NCBI GenBank assembly: GCA_964651495.1
Contig: CAZYWP010000002.1
Location: 1-64,000, forward strand
Length of the DNA stretch: 64,000 bases
Direction of reading: 5' to 3'
Origin: CAZNVB01 sp964651495
Lineage (GTDB): Bacteria > Acidobacteriota > Aminicenantia > Aminicenantales > UBA8522
Below the pieces are notes generated by a model. The model made no database searches. It was not told where the DNA came from and was given only the letters and a program-made list of their open reading frames with translations. Numbering within the stretch: position 1 is the stretch's first letter; every line of letters begins with the position of its first letter. Of the stretch, positions 15,434-23,955 are shown piece by piece. Made by a program: the position numbers and the translations under genes.

Positions 15434-17641
15434 TCAGTTGTTTTTTCTGGTAACCCGTCCGGAGGAAGATGAGCCGCGGGAGGGCGAGCTGGAACGGGAT
15501 GGGGAGCTGGAGCGGGACGGCGAAGAACCCGACCTGGAGCCGGAAGAAAAGCTCGGAGTCGACCGGGTGGAGGAAGGCCGGGAAAAGCTGGGGCTGCTGG
15601 AGGGAGAAGAAGAGCGGGGCGCGGAAAAGATTGACCGCGGCGGCGAGGAGAAAGAGCTGCCGCGGGACGAGGAGGATTCGTTCCGAGGCGAAGAGGGCCG
15701 AGTGAAGGTCCAGGGGCTGTCATGATAGTCGGAACGCGTTTGCCGGCTGGGGCTGGAGGAACCCCACTCTTTGATTCGGCTGGAACCAGGAGCGGGGAGA
15801 CTGCTTCGGGGGCTCCGGGCCGTGCTCGACCCGGAGCTTGTCCCGAACCTGGAGAGGCTGGAGTTAGGAGTATAAACCCGGGAGCTCTCTTTCCTGGCCG
15901 ACGACGGCCGTCTCTCAGCCGAGGAAGATACTGTTTCCCGAGGGCTCCGGGCCGGGCTCGAAGTGGAGTTCGTCCCAGACCTGGAGAGGCTGGAATTTGG
16001 AGAATAAACCCGTTGGCTCCTTTCTCTTGCCGACGACGGTCGTCTTTCAGCCGAGGAGGATGACTTCGGCGAAGGAGAAAATGATTTTACTCCCGAACTG
16101 GTGGACGGAGAACCGGATGGGGTGACCCGGTCCGGAGAAAAGCTCTCCGACCGGATCTTGCGCGGTGAAGAGGAACCCGTGTTCTGGGGACTCCGAGCCG
16201 GGCGGCCCTCCCCTTCTAAAGAAGGAGAAGACGACACGCTCCGCCCGCTTCCCAGGCTTCCCGGGGAGGCCCTCCGGTTCGTGGTGATGCCGCCGGAATT
16301 CGGTGTCTTGTCTTCCCTTTCTGCCTGCGGGCTGCGGTTGATCCGGGACGGCGAATCTCCGCCGGCAGCGACCGGGCTTCTCCCGAACTGCCTGACCTGA
16401 GACTGGGGGGAGAGACGCGTGGGCGAGACATTCTGCAACCCTGCCCGGTTGATTGTGGGCTTGATGTCCGGCTGTCTGGACTGAAGAGTGATCTGGCCGA
16501 GACGCGTGGCTTCGCCGCGGCTCAAGGCGACGTGAGAGATGTTCGGGTTCTGGAGCTGGTTCCTGTGCACGACAGTCAGCGCCCTGGACCCGCCGGGATA
16601 ATAAGGGCTGTGGTAACGGTCATAGAAGTAGTTGTTGAGGATGACCACGGGCCGGTCGTACCAGCTCAGCGGACTCCAGCCGACATAATCATATCCCGAG
16701 TACCAGTGGACCCACGCGGGTCCCCAGTGGGATTGAGGAATCCAGTACCAGCCCAGGCCCAGTCTCCAGTGCCAGCGGCCGTAATGATAAGTGCACCAGC
16801 CCCAGGGCTCATAGGAAACCCAGTTCCAGCCGCAATCAGGATACCAGAGCCAGCGCCCGTAATGGTACGGCCTCCAGTCATTGTAATAGACATGGGGAAC
16901 CCAGACATATCCGAACGGCCTCTCGTAGGCCCAGTTGCCGTTGGAAGCCAGCTCGTATTCGTAGTCGTCGAGCTCCGCAGGAAGGTGCCGTTTCGACACA
17001 TACTGATTGTACAGCGTGTCCCGGTCATCGTTCCAGCCGTCGAAGTCATCGCGGCCGTAAGAAATCGTCCCCTGCGTGCCCAAATGCCCGTTGGAAGCCA
17101 TTAGGCTCTCCCGGCCGGAGATGAGCTGGGAACCGGTCTCGCCGGCGGCTTCAACCGATCCCTCCAGGACCATCAGCTCGGTCTCGCGGTTTTCTCGGAC
17201 ATCGAACCGGAAGAGGCCTTCCTCCAGAATGTAGAAGGAAGCGTCGGGGGTGTGGACTTCAAAGGTTTTTTCCTCCTCCAGGAAATTCACCCGGAGATAG
17301 ACGCTCCCGGCCAAGAGATGAAGCCTCGTCCGGTCGTCCCCGCGGCGGGGCAGGTTGGAGAATTCCACCTCGCTGCCCCGGTCCAGCCGGAGGTAGTTTT
17401 TTCTGCCGAGACTGACTTCGGCCCGGCCGTCGGCGGTAGTCAGCTTGTCGCCCTCGATCAGGGCGAGGTTGACCACGCCTTCCTCAGACCCGAGGTCGGC
17501 CGCCCGCTGAACGACGACACTGCCCTTGACATAACTCAAACGCGCGTAGCTGTAGCTGTAATATTCTTCGCTTTGAGCGGCCAGGATGTGTGGCCAGAAG
17601 AAAAAACCCAGGGCCATCAAACACATGGCTGTTTTTCTCAT
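15434..17641 (-). CDS. FecR-domain / DUF6600 envelope protein with Ser-Arg-rich repeat tail
   Basis: A 735-residue exported protein. The ATG at 17641 has GGAG upstream and is preferred to a TTG 18 bp earlier. After the signal peptide (FFFWPHILAAQ) comes a FecR-like domain (about 35-150; VKGSVVVQRA, GDKLTTADGRAEVSL). Next is a DUF6600 region (about 225-330) with repeated aromatic motifs such as YHYGRWHW and GWYWIPQSHW. The C-terminal 330 residues are Ser/Arg/Pro-rich low complexity with a 44-residue tandem duplication (15811-16060). Related proteins occur in Acidobacteriota and delta-proteobacteria; function is unknown, probably periplasmic or surface-bound. A palindrome lies upstream at 17725-17742. 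Confidence 0.8.
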   Translation of the reverse strand: MRKTAMCLMALGFFFWPHILAAQSEEYYSYSYARLSYVKGSVVVQRAADLGSEEGVVNLALIEGDKLTTADGRAEVSLGRKNYLRLDRGSEVEFSNLPRRGDDRTRLHLLAGSVYLRVNFLEEEKTFEVHTPDASFYILEEGLFRFDVRENRETELMVLEGSVEAAGETGSQLISGRESLMASNGHLGTQGTISYGRDDFDGWNDDRDTLYNQYVSKRHLPAELDDYEYELASNGNWAYERPFGYVWVPHVYYNDWRPYHYGRWLWYPDCGWNWVSYEPWGWCTYHYGRWHWRLGLGWYWIPQSHWGPAWVHWYSGYDYVGWSPLSWYDRPVVILNNYFYDRYHSPYYPGGSRALTVVHRNQLQNPNISHVALSRGEATRLGQITLQSRQPDIKPTINRAGLQNVSPTRLSPQSQVRQFGRSPVAAGGDSPSRINRSPQAEREDKTPNSGGITTNRRASPGSLGSGRSVSSSPSLEGEGRPARSPQNTGSSSPRKIRSESFSPDRVTPSGSPSTSSGVKSFSPSPKSSSSAERRPSSARERSQRVYSPNSSLSRSGTNSTSSPARSPRETVSSSAERRPSSARKESSRVYTPNSSLSRFGTSSGSSTARSPRSSLPAPGSSRIKEWGSSSPSRQTRSDYHDSPWTFTRPSSPRNESSSSRGSSFSSPPRSIFSAPRSSSPSSSPSFSRPSSTRSTPSFSSGSRSGSSPSRSSSPSRSSSPSRGSSSSGRVTRKNN
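15811..16060 (-). repeat. 132-bp tandem coding repeat in the FecR/DUF6600 tail
   Basis: The strings starting GGCTCCGGGCC at 15811 and 15943 repeat with a 132-bp period. They encode two copies of a 44-residue unit of the form SSSAERRPSSAR..S.RVY.PNSSLSR.GT. The copies have diverged at several codons, so this is an old duplication kept in frame. Confidence 0.75.
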
Positions 17642-17724
17642 CTTCGTTCTCCTACTCAATACTTCTTATAGCAAGCTACGTGCCATTCATTTCCCCTGGA
17701 AAAAGCCTGAATTCTGCCTTTGAC

Positions 17725-17742
17725 TGTCCTGGATTCAGGACA
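17725..17742. promoter_or_regulatory. Palindrome TGTCCTG-N4-CAGGACA (possible operator)
   Basis: Perfect 7-bp inverted repeat with a GATT spacer, about 85 bp upstream of the FecR/DUF6600 gene. On the minus strand a TGCTATAAG extended -10-like site follows closer to the gene, so the palindrome would sit upstream of that promoter. The binding protein is unknown. Confidence 0.35.
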
Positions 17743-17791
17743 ACTGACAGCCCAGACGGTCAATTCTCTTGAAATAGACATTCCGGAGGGC

Positions 17792-17821
17792 AAAAAAAAG
17801 GGGGCTGAAGGCTCAGCCCCC
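17792..17821 (-). terminator. Rho-independent terminator after the Spy-like gene
   Basis: On the minus strand GGGGGCTGA-GCCT-TCAGCCCCC followed by eight T. A 9-bp perfect stem with a tetraloop, 26 bp past the stop codon of the Spy-like gene. Confidence 0.9.
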
Positions 17822-17846
17822 TCGACAGTGCAGTCGGGTTATTGTC

Positions 17847-18383
17847 TTACCAGCGCCGCCATCTCTGCATCGGGATGCCGAGGCGCGGCCTCAGACCCCG
17901 GCCAGGCCCCCAGCCCGGGCGAAAGCCTCGTCTCATGAACCGGCCGGACATCATGCCCCGGCCCTGTCCCAGCGGGCCCCTCCGCCCCATTCGCGTCCTG
18001 ACGTTCTGCAGTTTTTCTAACTGCTCCGGAGTGAAAATCTTTTTCATGTCTAACGATCTTTTGAGCTCGCTCTTCATCCGGGATGCTCTGAGCCGGCTCA
18101 TCTCATCGATCAGGCCGTCGATTTGCTTTTCCTTGGCCGAGGGGTCTTTCATCAATTCCCGCAGGTCCGTCCGCAGCTTCCTCGTCTGTTCGGCAAAGGC
18201 TTTCCTTTCCTCCTGCCTTGCTTTCCGGAATTCCTGGAGCTTGGTTTTTTGCTCGGGATCCAGGTTCAGCCAGCCTTCGCGCGTCCCGGGGCGCTTGTCC
18301 GGCTGGCTATACAGAGCAGGGGAAAAAAGAGCAAAGAGAAAAAACAGGGCCGTCAATCCGATGAAAACCGAAGTGCGTTTCAT
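17847..18383 (-). CDS. Spy/CpxP-like periplasmic protein
   Basis: A 178-residue protein with a signal peptide (FIGLTALFFLFALFSPALYSQ) and a highly charged helical core with two LTxxQ-like signatures (LDPEQKTKLQEF near 42, FTPEQLEKLQ near 117). These are the hallmark of the Spy/CpxP/ZraP family of periplasmic chaperones and metal-stress proteins. The C-terminal 45 residues are Gly/Arg/Met/Trp-rich (RGMMSGRFMRRGF...), as in some metal-binding members. A terminator follows directly. The stress it responds to is unknown. Confidence 0.8.
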   Translation of the reverse strand: MKRTSVFIGLTALFFLFALFSPALYSQPDKRPGTREGWLNLDPEQKTKLQEFRKARQEERKAFAEQTRKLRTDLRELMKDPSAKEKQIDGLIDEMSRLRASRMKSELKRSLDMKKIFTPEQLEKLQNVRTRMGRRGPLGQGRGMMSGRFMRRGFRPGWGPGRGLRPRLGIPMQRWRRW

Positions 18384-18467
18384 ATCGAACCTCCTGAAAC
18401 TCGATCTTTCAACATTTTAGACAACCCGCCGGAAAAAACCTTGGCGCCGGCCTAAAAACAGCGCGGC

Positions 18468-19526
18468 TCAGACCTCCCAGGCCTCCAGGCCGGAAAAAGA
18501 GAGGGAGGCCGGCAGCGGCCGAATGCCTTTGCCCAGAGCGATGATCTCCTGGAGCATCCTTCTTTTGAGGCTGTCGTCCCGGTTCGCCAGAATGGTCAAT
18601 GATCCACCCCGGCCGCCGGCCCCGTTGACCTTCCAGCCTGAGGCCTTATGCTTCGCGGCGACAGCGATGACCGCATCCGCATCGGGGGAGACCAGCTCGG
18701 GATGGAGCGCTCTCTGGCACTCGTTGTTTTCCGCCATCCTCCGGCCGAAGGATTCCAGGTCGCCGTCCAGAAGCTCAGCCTTGGCCTCGGCCGGAAGATG
18801 TTTCATCCTTTCGAGAGTGTGCCACTCCGGCCCTCCCCTCTCCAGCCGCTCGATCACGCGTTCGTGGATGGCCGAGGACAGATGGGGCCTCCCCAGGTAG
18901 ATTAGGCACAACCGCCGGTCGAACTCCTCGAAGATCCTTCGCTCGAGGACGATCTTCTCCACCCGGGCCTGAGGATAGCGATACATATGGATGAAGCAGA
19001 TTCCCCCGTAGGCGGCGCAGATCTGGTCCTGGATGCCGCTCTGCTGCTTCAGGTCTTCGGTCTCCACGCGGTGCGCCAGGGAGACGATTTCCCTGAGAGT
19101 GAGCTCTTTCTTCTCGATCAGGCTCAGCGCTCCGAGAAGGGCCACGCAGACGGCCGCCGATGTCCCGGTCGAAATGCCGGCTGGAACGGGAGAGTACAGG
19201 TTGACCTCCAGCTTAACATGATCGGGGGGCGGGAGCCTCGAGATGATAGACTGAATAAAAGGATGCGGCGCCGCAGACGGTTTTTCCGGGTGCACCCAGA
19301 AGCTCTCGCCGTAGTTTTCGGTGTGGACGAGAACGCGCCGCCTCCTCCTTTCCTTGTTCTCGAAGACCTTGACCTGGACTTCGATGGGCGGGACCACGGC
19401 CATGTTGAGAACCCAGCCCTCCTTGGCAAACCAGGTGTCGGTCCAGCCCCCGATATCGTTGATCCGGAGGGGCGCGCGGGCGTGAATCAACCTGGGAAAA
19501 GCGTCGTTTCTTCGGCGCGGCTTCAT
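18468..19526 (-). CDS. GHMP-family sugar kinase
   Basis: A 352-residue GHMP kinase. The ATP-binding motif PVPAGISTGTSAAV is near residue 110, an N-terminal substrate strand RAPLRINDIGGWTD near 18, and the C-terminal motif KVNGAGGRGG near 297. The nearest well-known relatives are heptose-7-phosphate kinase (HddA) and fucose/galactose-type kinases. The start lies 7 bp after the sugar ABC permease stop, in one operon with the importer. The simplest reading is phosphorylation of the sugar just imported; which sugar cannot be told. Confidence 0.85.
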   Translation of the reverse strand: MKPRRRNDAFPRLIHARAPLRINDIGGWTDTWFAKEGWVLNMAVVPPIEVQVKVFENKERRRRRVLVHTENYGESFWVHPEKPSAAPHPFIQSIISRLPPPDHVKLEVNLYSPVPAGISTGTSAAVCVALLGALSLIEKKELTLREIVSLAHRVETEDLKQQSGIQDQICAAYGGICFIHMYRYPQARVEKIVLERRIFEEFDRRLCLIYLGRPHLSSAIHERVIERLERGGPEWHTLERMKHLPAEAKAELLDGDLESFGRRMAENNECQRALHPELVSPDADAVIAVAAKHKASGWKVNGAGGRGGSLTILANRDDSLKRRMLQEIIALGKGIRPLPASLSFSGLEAWEV

Positions 19527-19533
19527 CGTCTTT

Positions 19534-20514
19534 TCAGGAATCGCGCCGGTAGCGAATCTGGTCCAGGCTCACGGCAACGACGATGATCACTCCGATGATA
19601 ATTTCCTGGATATAGTTCGGCCAGCCCATCATGGTGCAGCCGTTCCGGAGAAAGGACATGATGAAGACGCCGATCATCGAGCCCAGAATGCTTCCCTGCC
19701 CGCCGCTCAGGCTTCCGCCGCCGATCACAACTGCGGCGATGATATCGAGCTCGAGCCCCACAGCCACGGTCGGATCGCCGACGGTCAGTCGCGAAAACTG
19801 CATCACCCCGCTCATCCCGCAGAAAAGACCGGCCAGGGAATAGATGACGATTTTGGTCCCGCTCGTCCGGATGCCGCAGAGCCGGGCGGTGGCCTCGCTG
19901 GAGCCGATGGCAAAGACATGCCGGCCAAAAACCGTGTAGCGCAGGATGACGGCCATGACGACGGCGAGCAGGATCATCAGCCAGACTCCCGGCGCCATCA
20001 GCAGCCAGGACGGCCTTGGACTCCGGGCCATCAGCTCGTTGACCCAGGTGATCGGGGCATCGATCTTCTGGTTCCCGGCCATCCACTTGGCCACTCCCCT
20101 GGCAATGCCCAGCATGCCCAGGGTGACGATAAACGGAACCAGCCGGAGCCGGGTGATCAGAGTGCCGTTGATCAAACCGATCAGGCCGCCGGTGGCGATG
20201 CCCGCGAAAATGCCCAGCCAAAGGGGCAGGCCGGCTTCGATGATGTAGGCGATGACACAGCTCGAGAGGGCGATGTTCGAGGCCGCGGAGAGGTCGATCC
20301 CGCCGGAGATAATGACGAAGGTCATGCCCAAAGCGCCCAGGGCCACGATCACCGACTGCGTCGCCACGCTCATCAAATTGCCGGGCCGGATAAAGCGGTC
20401 CTGGACCTGCGGAAGCAGAGAAAAAATGGCGATGACCAGAAGAAGCCCGATGAACGGCCCCAAGAAATTGACCAGCAGTCGGATTCTGTTCGTCCGCCCC
20501 AACCCTTTAGGCAT
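19534..20514 (-). CDS. rbsC: Ribose-type sugar ABC transporter permease
   Basis: Inner-membrane permease of a CUT2 (ribose/xylose/AI-2 type) importer, 326 residues with about 8-10 membrane spans. Conserved stretches are IISGGIDLSAAS (the EAA-like loop region of RbsC), GLINGTLITR and VIGGGSLSGGQGS. The start is the ATG at 20514 (MPKGLGRT), overlapping the ATPase gene by 8 bp; the open frame upstream of it is just an alternative reading of rbsA. The gene symbol denotes the family; the true substrate is not known to be ribose. Confidence 0.9.
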   Translation of the reverse strand: MPKGLGRTNRIRLLVNFLGPFIGLLLVIAIFSLLPQVQDRFIRPGNLMSVATQSVIVALGALGMTFVIISGGIDLSAASNIALSSCVIAYIIEAGLPLWLGIFAGIATGGLIGLINGTLITRLRLVPFIVTLGMLGIARGVAKWMAGNQKIDAPITWVNELMARSPRPSWLLMAPGVWLMILLAVVMAVILRYTVFGRHVFAIGSSEATARLCGIRTSGTKIVIYSLAGLFCGMSGVMQFSRLTVGDPTVAVGLELDIIAAVVIGGGSLSGGQGSILGSMIGVFIMSFLRNGCTMMGWPNYIQEIIIGVIIVVAVSLDQIRYRRDS

Positions 20515-22045
20515 ATGTTTCTCCCTCTTCAGACGACCCGGCCGCCCGCCCCGTCGTCGCGGCCGCCAGAAGGCTTTCTTCGCTCCAGTCTGTTGCCGGC
20601 CGCGCCTCCAGCATCTGGCCGCGGTGGAACACGGCGATCCGGTCGCAGACTCCGAGCAGCTCGGGAAAGTAGGAGCTGACAAAGAGGATGGCCTTGCCCC
20701 GCGCCGCCGACTCTCCCATCCATTCATAGATCTGCGACTTGCTGACGATGTCGATCCCGCGGGTGGGCTCATCCAGGAGGAGGACATCGGCATTCTGGTG
20801 CAGAAGGCGGGCCAGAGCCACCTTCTGCTGGTTTCCGCCGGAGAGCCCCAGGACCGGCTGAGCCGGCCCCTGCGCCTTGATCTTCATTTTCCGGATCCAC
20901 TCCCAGCCGGCTTTTCTTTGCCTTTTGACCCGAAGAAGCCCCCAGCGCACATAGGGCGAAAAAAAACTCAGCGTGAGGTTATCGACCAGGGACTGGCTCA
21001 GGGCCAGCCCCTCGCTCTGCCGGTCTTCGCTCAAGAAGCCGATGCCTTTTCTGATCCGCTGGCGCGCGCCTCCCTTGAGGACTTCGGCGCCGGCCCGGAC
21101 CGTCCCGCCCGAGATTGTATCCAGGCCGAAAACGGTCCGGAGGAACTCGGTCCGGCCCGAGCCCACCAGGCCGGCCAGGCCGAGGATCTCGCCCCGCCTC
21201 AGCTCGAGGTCGACGTCCGCCAGCATCTTCTTCCCTTTGAGCCCGGAGGCTTGCAGGGCGGGCGCGCCCAACGAATGGACATGGCGGGGGAACAGTTCTT
21301 TGACCTCGCCGCCGACCATCATCCGGATGATCTGGTCGAGAGACGCGTCCTCCATTCGTCCGCAGCCGACCTTCTTCCCGTCCCGCAGGATCGTGTAGCG
21401 CTCCGCCACTTGCCGGACCTCTTCCAGAAAATGGCTGATGTAGATGATCCCGACTCCCTGGGACTTGAGGTTCCGGATGATCTCGAAGAGTCGCAGGCTG
21501 TCTTCTCCGGAAATAGAGCTGGTCGGCTCGTCCATCACCAGGATCCTGGCCTCCTCCATCAGGGCGCGGGCGATTTCGACGATCTGCCGCGCCGCCACGC
21601 TCAGGCGTTTGACCGGAATATCCGGCGCTATCTCGGGATGATGGACCCGTTCCAGAGTCTGGCGGACTTTCTCCCGCATCCGGCGCCGCCTCAGGAATCC
21701 CCGGCTGTGCCATTCGCGGCCGAGCATGATGTTTTCCTCGACGGTCAGGTGGGGGGCCAGGTTGAGCTCCTGGTAGATTACGGAAATCCCCGTGCGCCGG
21801 CTTTCCAGCGGGCCGGCCGGAGCATACCGGTTTCCCTCGAGCCGCATGAGGCCGTGGTCCGGCTTGACGGCGCCGCTCAGGATCTTGATCAGAGTGCTCT
21901 TGCCGGCGCCGTTTTCCCCGAGCAGGGCATGGACCTCCCCTCTCTCCAGGTCGAAATCAACTCCGTCGAGGGCGCAGGTCGCCCCGAAGTGCTTGCTGAT
22001 TTTTTCCATCAGGAGAAGGGAGGGAGTCTGGTTCTGGGCAGTCAA
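20507..22045 (-). CDS. rbsA: Ribose-type sugar ABC transporter ATP-binding protein (dual ABC)
   Basis: A 512-residue protein of two fused ABC domains, as in RbsA/XylG/MglA. Domain 1 has Walker A GENGAGKS (near 41), a degenerate signature LSVAARQ and Walker B ILVMDEPTS. Domain 2 has the reduced Walker A GLVGSGRTE, an intact signature LSGGNQQKVA and VLLLDEPTRGID. This one-good-site pattern is normal for the family. The start is TTG at 22045, one base after the binding-protein stop; an internal ATG at 22009 is an alternative. Confidence 0.93.
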   Translation of the reverse strand: MTAQNQTPSLLLMEKISKHFGATCALDGVDFDLERGEVHALLGENGAGKSTLIKILSGAVKPDHGLMRLEGNRYAPAGPLESRRTGISVIYQELNLAPHLTVEENIMLGREWHSRGFLRRRRMREKVRQTLERVHHPEIAPDIPVKRLSVAARQIVEIARALMEEARILVMDEPTSSISGEDSLRLFEIIRNLKSQGVGIIYISHFLEEVRQVAERYTILRDGKKVGCGRMEDASLDQIIRMMVGGEVKELFPRHVHSLGAPALQASGLKGKKMLADVDLELRRGEILGLAGLVGSGRTEFLRTVFGLDTISGGTVRAGAEVLKGGARQRIRKGIGFLSEDRQSEGLALSQSLVDNLTLSFFSPYVRWGLLRVKRQRKAGWEWIRKMKIKAQGPAQPVLGLSGGNQQKVALARLLHQNADVLLLDEPTRGIDIVSKSQIYEWMGESAARGKAILFVSSYFPELLGVCDRIAVFHRGQMLEARPATDWSEESLLAAATTGRAAGSSEEGETYA

Positions 22046-22046
22046 T

Positions 22047-23048
22047 TCAGATGTTCGGATAACGGGAAAAATCGGGCAGAAGCAAAGCCTTGATCTCGGG
22101 GGTGTCCATGTCTTCCCGGGTGGCGAGATAGACGCCGGTGTCGATGGTCCGTTCGATCGTCTGGCCCCGCAGGTGAAGGCTCATGAGCTTGACGCCCAGA
22201 TAGCCCATTTTGACCGGGTTCTGGAGGACCAGGCCATGGATGTGGCCGTCGCGCAACCCCTGGACGAGCTTGGGCGAGCTGTCGAACCCGACAAATACGA
22301 CTTTACCGGCCAGCCCGGACTCCTGCAGGGCGCGGAGCGCTCCGAAGGTGCTCGACTCGTTGGGGCAAAAAATCCCATCGACGCCAGGAAATCGGCTGAG
22401 GAGGTTCTCGGCCACCTGATAGGCGCTCTCGGTCGTGCTGCCGGCATACTGGTCCTGGACGAGGAGCGTAATCCCGGGCGCTTGCGCTTTCAGCGTATCC
22501 AGGAATCCCTGCTCCCTTTGGGTGGTGCTCGCCGAGCCTTCCTGGTAACGGATGAGGAAGACCTCTCCCCGGCCGCGGAGGAGTTCGCTCAGCCTCCTGG
22601 CGGCTATTACCCCTCCTTTATAATTATCCGTCGCGACATAACTGATGTAATCACTCCCCTGTAGCTCGGAGTCGATCACGATCACCGGAATCTTCTCCCG
22701 GACGGCATCCTGGACCGGACGCTGCAGGGCCCGCTCGTCCAGCGGAGCGAGGACGATCCCGCCCACCCCGCGGCTGATAAAGTCCTCGACCACGGTGATC
22801 TGCTGGGCCCGGTCGTCTTCCTTTTGCGGCCCCTTCCAGATGACTTCAACATCGAATTCCTCGGCCGCCATCAGCGCGCCCATATGGATCGATTTCCAGA
22901 ACTCGTGGGTAGTTCCCTTGGGGATGACGGCGATTTGAACTCGGCCCGGCCGGGCGGCGGATGATTTTTCATCCCGCCTGTCTCCACAAGCCCACAAGGC
23001 GAGGGCCGCTGAGAAAACGGCCAAGAAGAGAACCGCCTGTCTTTTCAT
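22047..23048 (-). CDS. rbsB: Sugar ABC transporter substrate-binding lipoprotein
   Basis: Periplasmic-binding-protein-like type I fold (RbsB/LacI family), about 333 residues from the ATG at 23048. A TTG 30 bp upstream adds ten residues without signal character. Lipobox ALWAC gives lipidation at about Cys21, fitting a membrane-tethered receptor. Family blocks include IPKGTTHEFWKSIHMGA, GIVLAPLDERAL, VIDSELQGSDYISYVATDN and FVGFDSSPKLVQGL. First gene of the importer/kinase operon, reading away from a small conserved gene with a terminator between them. Confidence 0.9.
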   Translation of the reverse strand: MKRQAVLFLAVFSAALALWACGDRRDEKSSAARPGRVQIAVIPKGTTHEFWKSIHMGALMAAEEFDVEVIWKGPQKEDDRAQQITVVEDFISRGVGGIVLAPLDERALQRPVQDAVREKIPVIVIDSELQGSDYISYVATDNYKGGVIAARRLSELLRGRGEVFLIRYQEGSASTTQREQGFLDTLKAQAPGITLLVQDQYAGSTTESAYQVAENLLSRFPGVDGIFCPNESSTFGALRALQESGLAGKVVFVGFDSSPKLVQGLRDGHIHGLVLQNPVKMGYLGVKLMSLHLRGQTIERTIDTGVYLATREDMDTPEIKALLLPDFSRYPNI

Positions 23049-23086
23049 ATCACCGTGCTGAGGCTGTGAAAACGACAAGGAAAAGA

Positions 23087-23115
23087 GGGGACGACTCCTC
23101 CTCGGAGCCGTCCCC
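23087..23115. terminator. Hairpin terminator between the 65-aa gene and the sugar importer operon
   Basis: GGGGACG-A-CTCC pairs with GGAG-C-CGTCCCC with one mismatch. On the plus strand it is followed by GTGCTTTTTT, on the minus strand by TCTTTTCCTT, so it may work both ways; the minus-strand gene ending at 23146 is its natural user. Confidence 0.7.
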
Positions 23116-23145
23116 GTGCTTTTTTCGTGATTAGCGAGGGTTCGG

Positions 23146-23343
23146 TCAGGCTTTCTTCAGGATGGGCATTCCGGTCTTGGCCGTCTCGACCGCTTTGTAA
23201 CCGGCAGGAACGGCGTCCAGGGCGCCAGGCCGGACGTCGCGGGCAAAGTAGTAGATCATCTGGTTCCGGCCGCCCTTGAGGCTGACCAACTTCGAGTGCA
23301 GGTAGTACGTCACGCCTTTTGTGTTGGTGAATGCGTAAGCCAT
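23146..23343 (-). CDS. Small conserved protein of unknown function (65 aa)
   Basis: A 65-residue basic protein beginning MAYAFTNTKGVTYYLHS and containing IYYFARDVRPGALD and GMPILKK. It resembles short uncharacterised proteins of the 'tyr-rich, xFARE' kind found in many deep-branching bacteria; no function can be named. Support for a real gene: SD GGAGG 8 bp before the ATG, a promoter-like TTGACA (minus strand 23474-23469) with an AT-rich -10 region near 23450, and a terminator after the stop. Confidence 0.75.
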   Translation of the reverse strand: MAYAFTNTKGVTYYLHSKLVSLKGGRNQMIYYFARDVRPGALDAVPAGYKAVETAKTGMPILKKA

Positions 23344-23496
23344 ATTATTTAACCTCCAAACGAGATTCGTTAATAAACAAAGCTCAGGCTCAAAGCCCTT
23401 TTCATTTCAACCGCCTCGGTCTGTGGCGCTCCAAGCTTGACTTAGTATTAATAAAAAAACTTGTCCTCTGTCAAGGATATTTTTCAGATTTTCCCC

Positions 23497-23925
23497 TTAT
23501 TTTAGAACCAGGTCGCCGCGGCCGAGGTCCGCTAGAACTTGAGCGTAAACGGCCGAGAGCGGCTTGAGGGCGGGCACGATTTTCAAGGCCTGGTTAAAGT
23601 CCCCCCCGACTCTGACTTTTCCGCTGACCAGAGCGCTGAAGATGTTCCCCTTGCCCTGCCAGAACTCGTGGCTGAAATCGGCCGAGCTGAAAAGTGTCAG
23701 GTCGGGCCGCAAGTCGCTCTCGCCGAAGACCGTCGTAAAATGCCCGCCGCCGGACCCGGGCTGGCGACAGTCGATGGTGACCGCGCCGTCAGGATCATGG
23801 AGCATGAACCGGATGATCAGCCCGAACCGCTGCAGCGCCGGCCCGATTGCGGGGTCTGCGGCGACGCGGTCGAAAAAAGCGCGCTGCACGGCGTACATCT
23901 CTTCTTGGTTTTTAAAATAAGGCAT
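23497..23925 (-). CDS. SCP-2 sterol-transfer-like domain protein
   Basis: A 142-residue single-domain protein resembling SCP-2/'sterol carrier' proteins: an N-terminal helix (FFDRVAADPAIGPALQRF), a beta sheet with IRFMLHDPDGAVTIDC, and PDLTLFSSADFSHEFWQGKGN leading to SALVSGKVRVGGDFNQALKI, the classical G-K-ikxxGD turn. Such proteins bind lipids or acyl chains in a hydrophobic tunnel. It lies 30 bp downstream of a DUF3467 gene on the same strand; a functional link is unknown. Confidence 0.75.
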   Translation of the reverse strand: MPYFKNQEEMYAVQRAFFDRVAADPAIGPALQRFGLIIRFMLHDPDGAVTIDCRQPGSGGGHFTTVFGESDLRPDLTLFSSADFSHEFWQGKGNIFSALVSGKVRVGGDFNQALKIVPALKPLSAVYAQVLADLGRGDLVLK

Positions 23926-23955
23926 CTCTCATTCTCCGGCGCACAGATCCTGAAC

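Noticed and set aside
20252..22093. 613-codon plus-strand ORF opposite rbsC and rbsA
   Set aside because: Antisense to two genes with full ABC motifs; GC-rich third positions keep the frame open.
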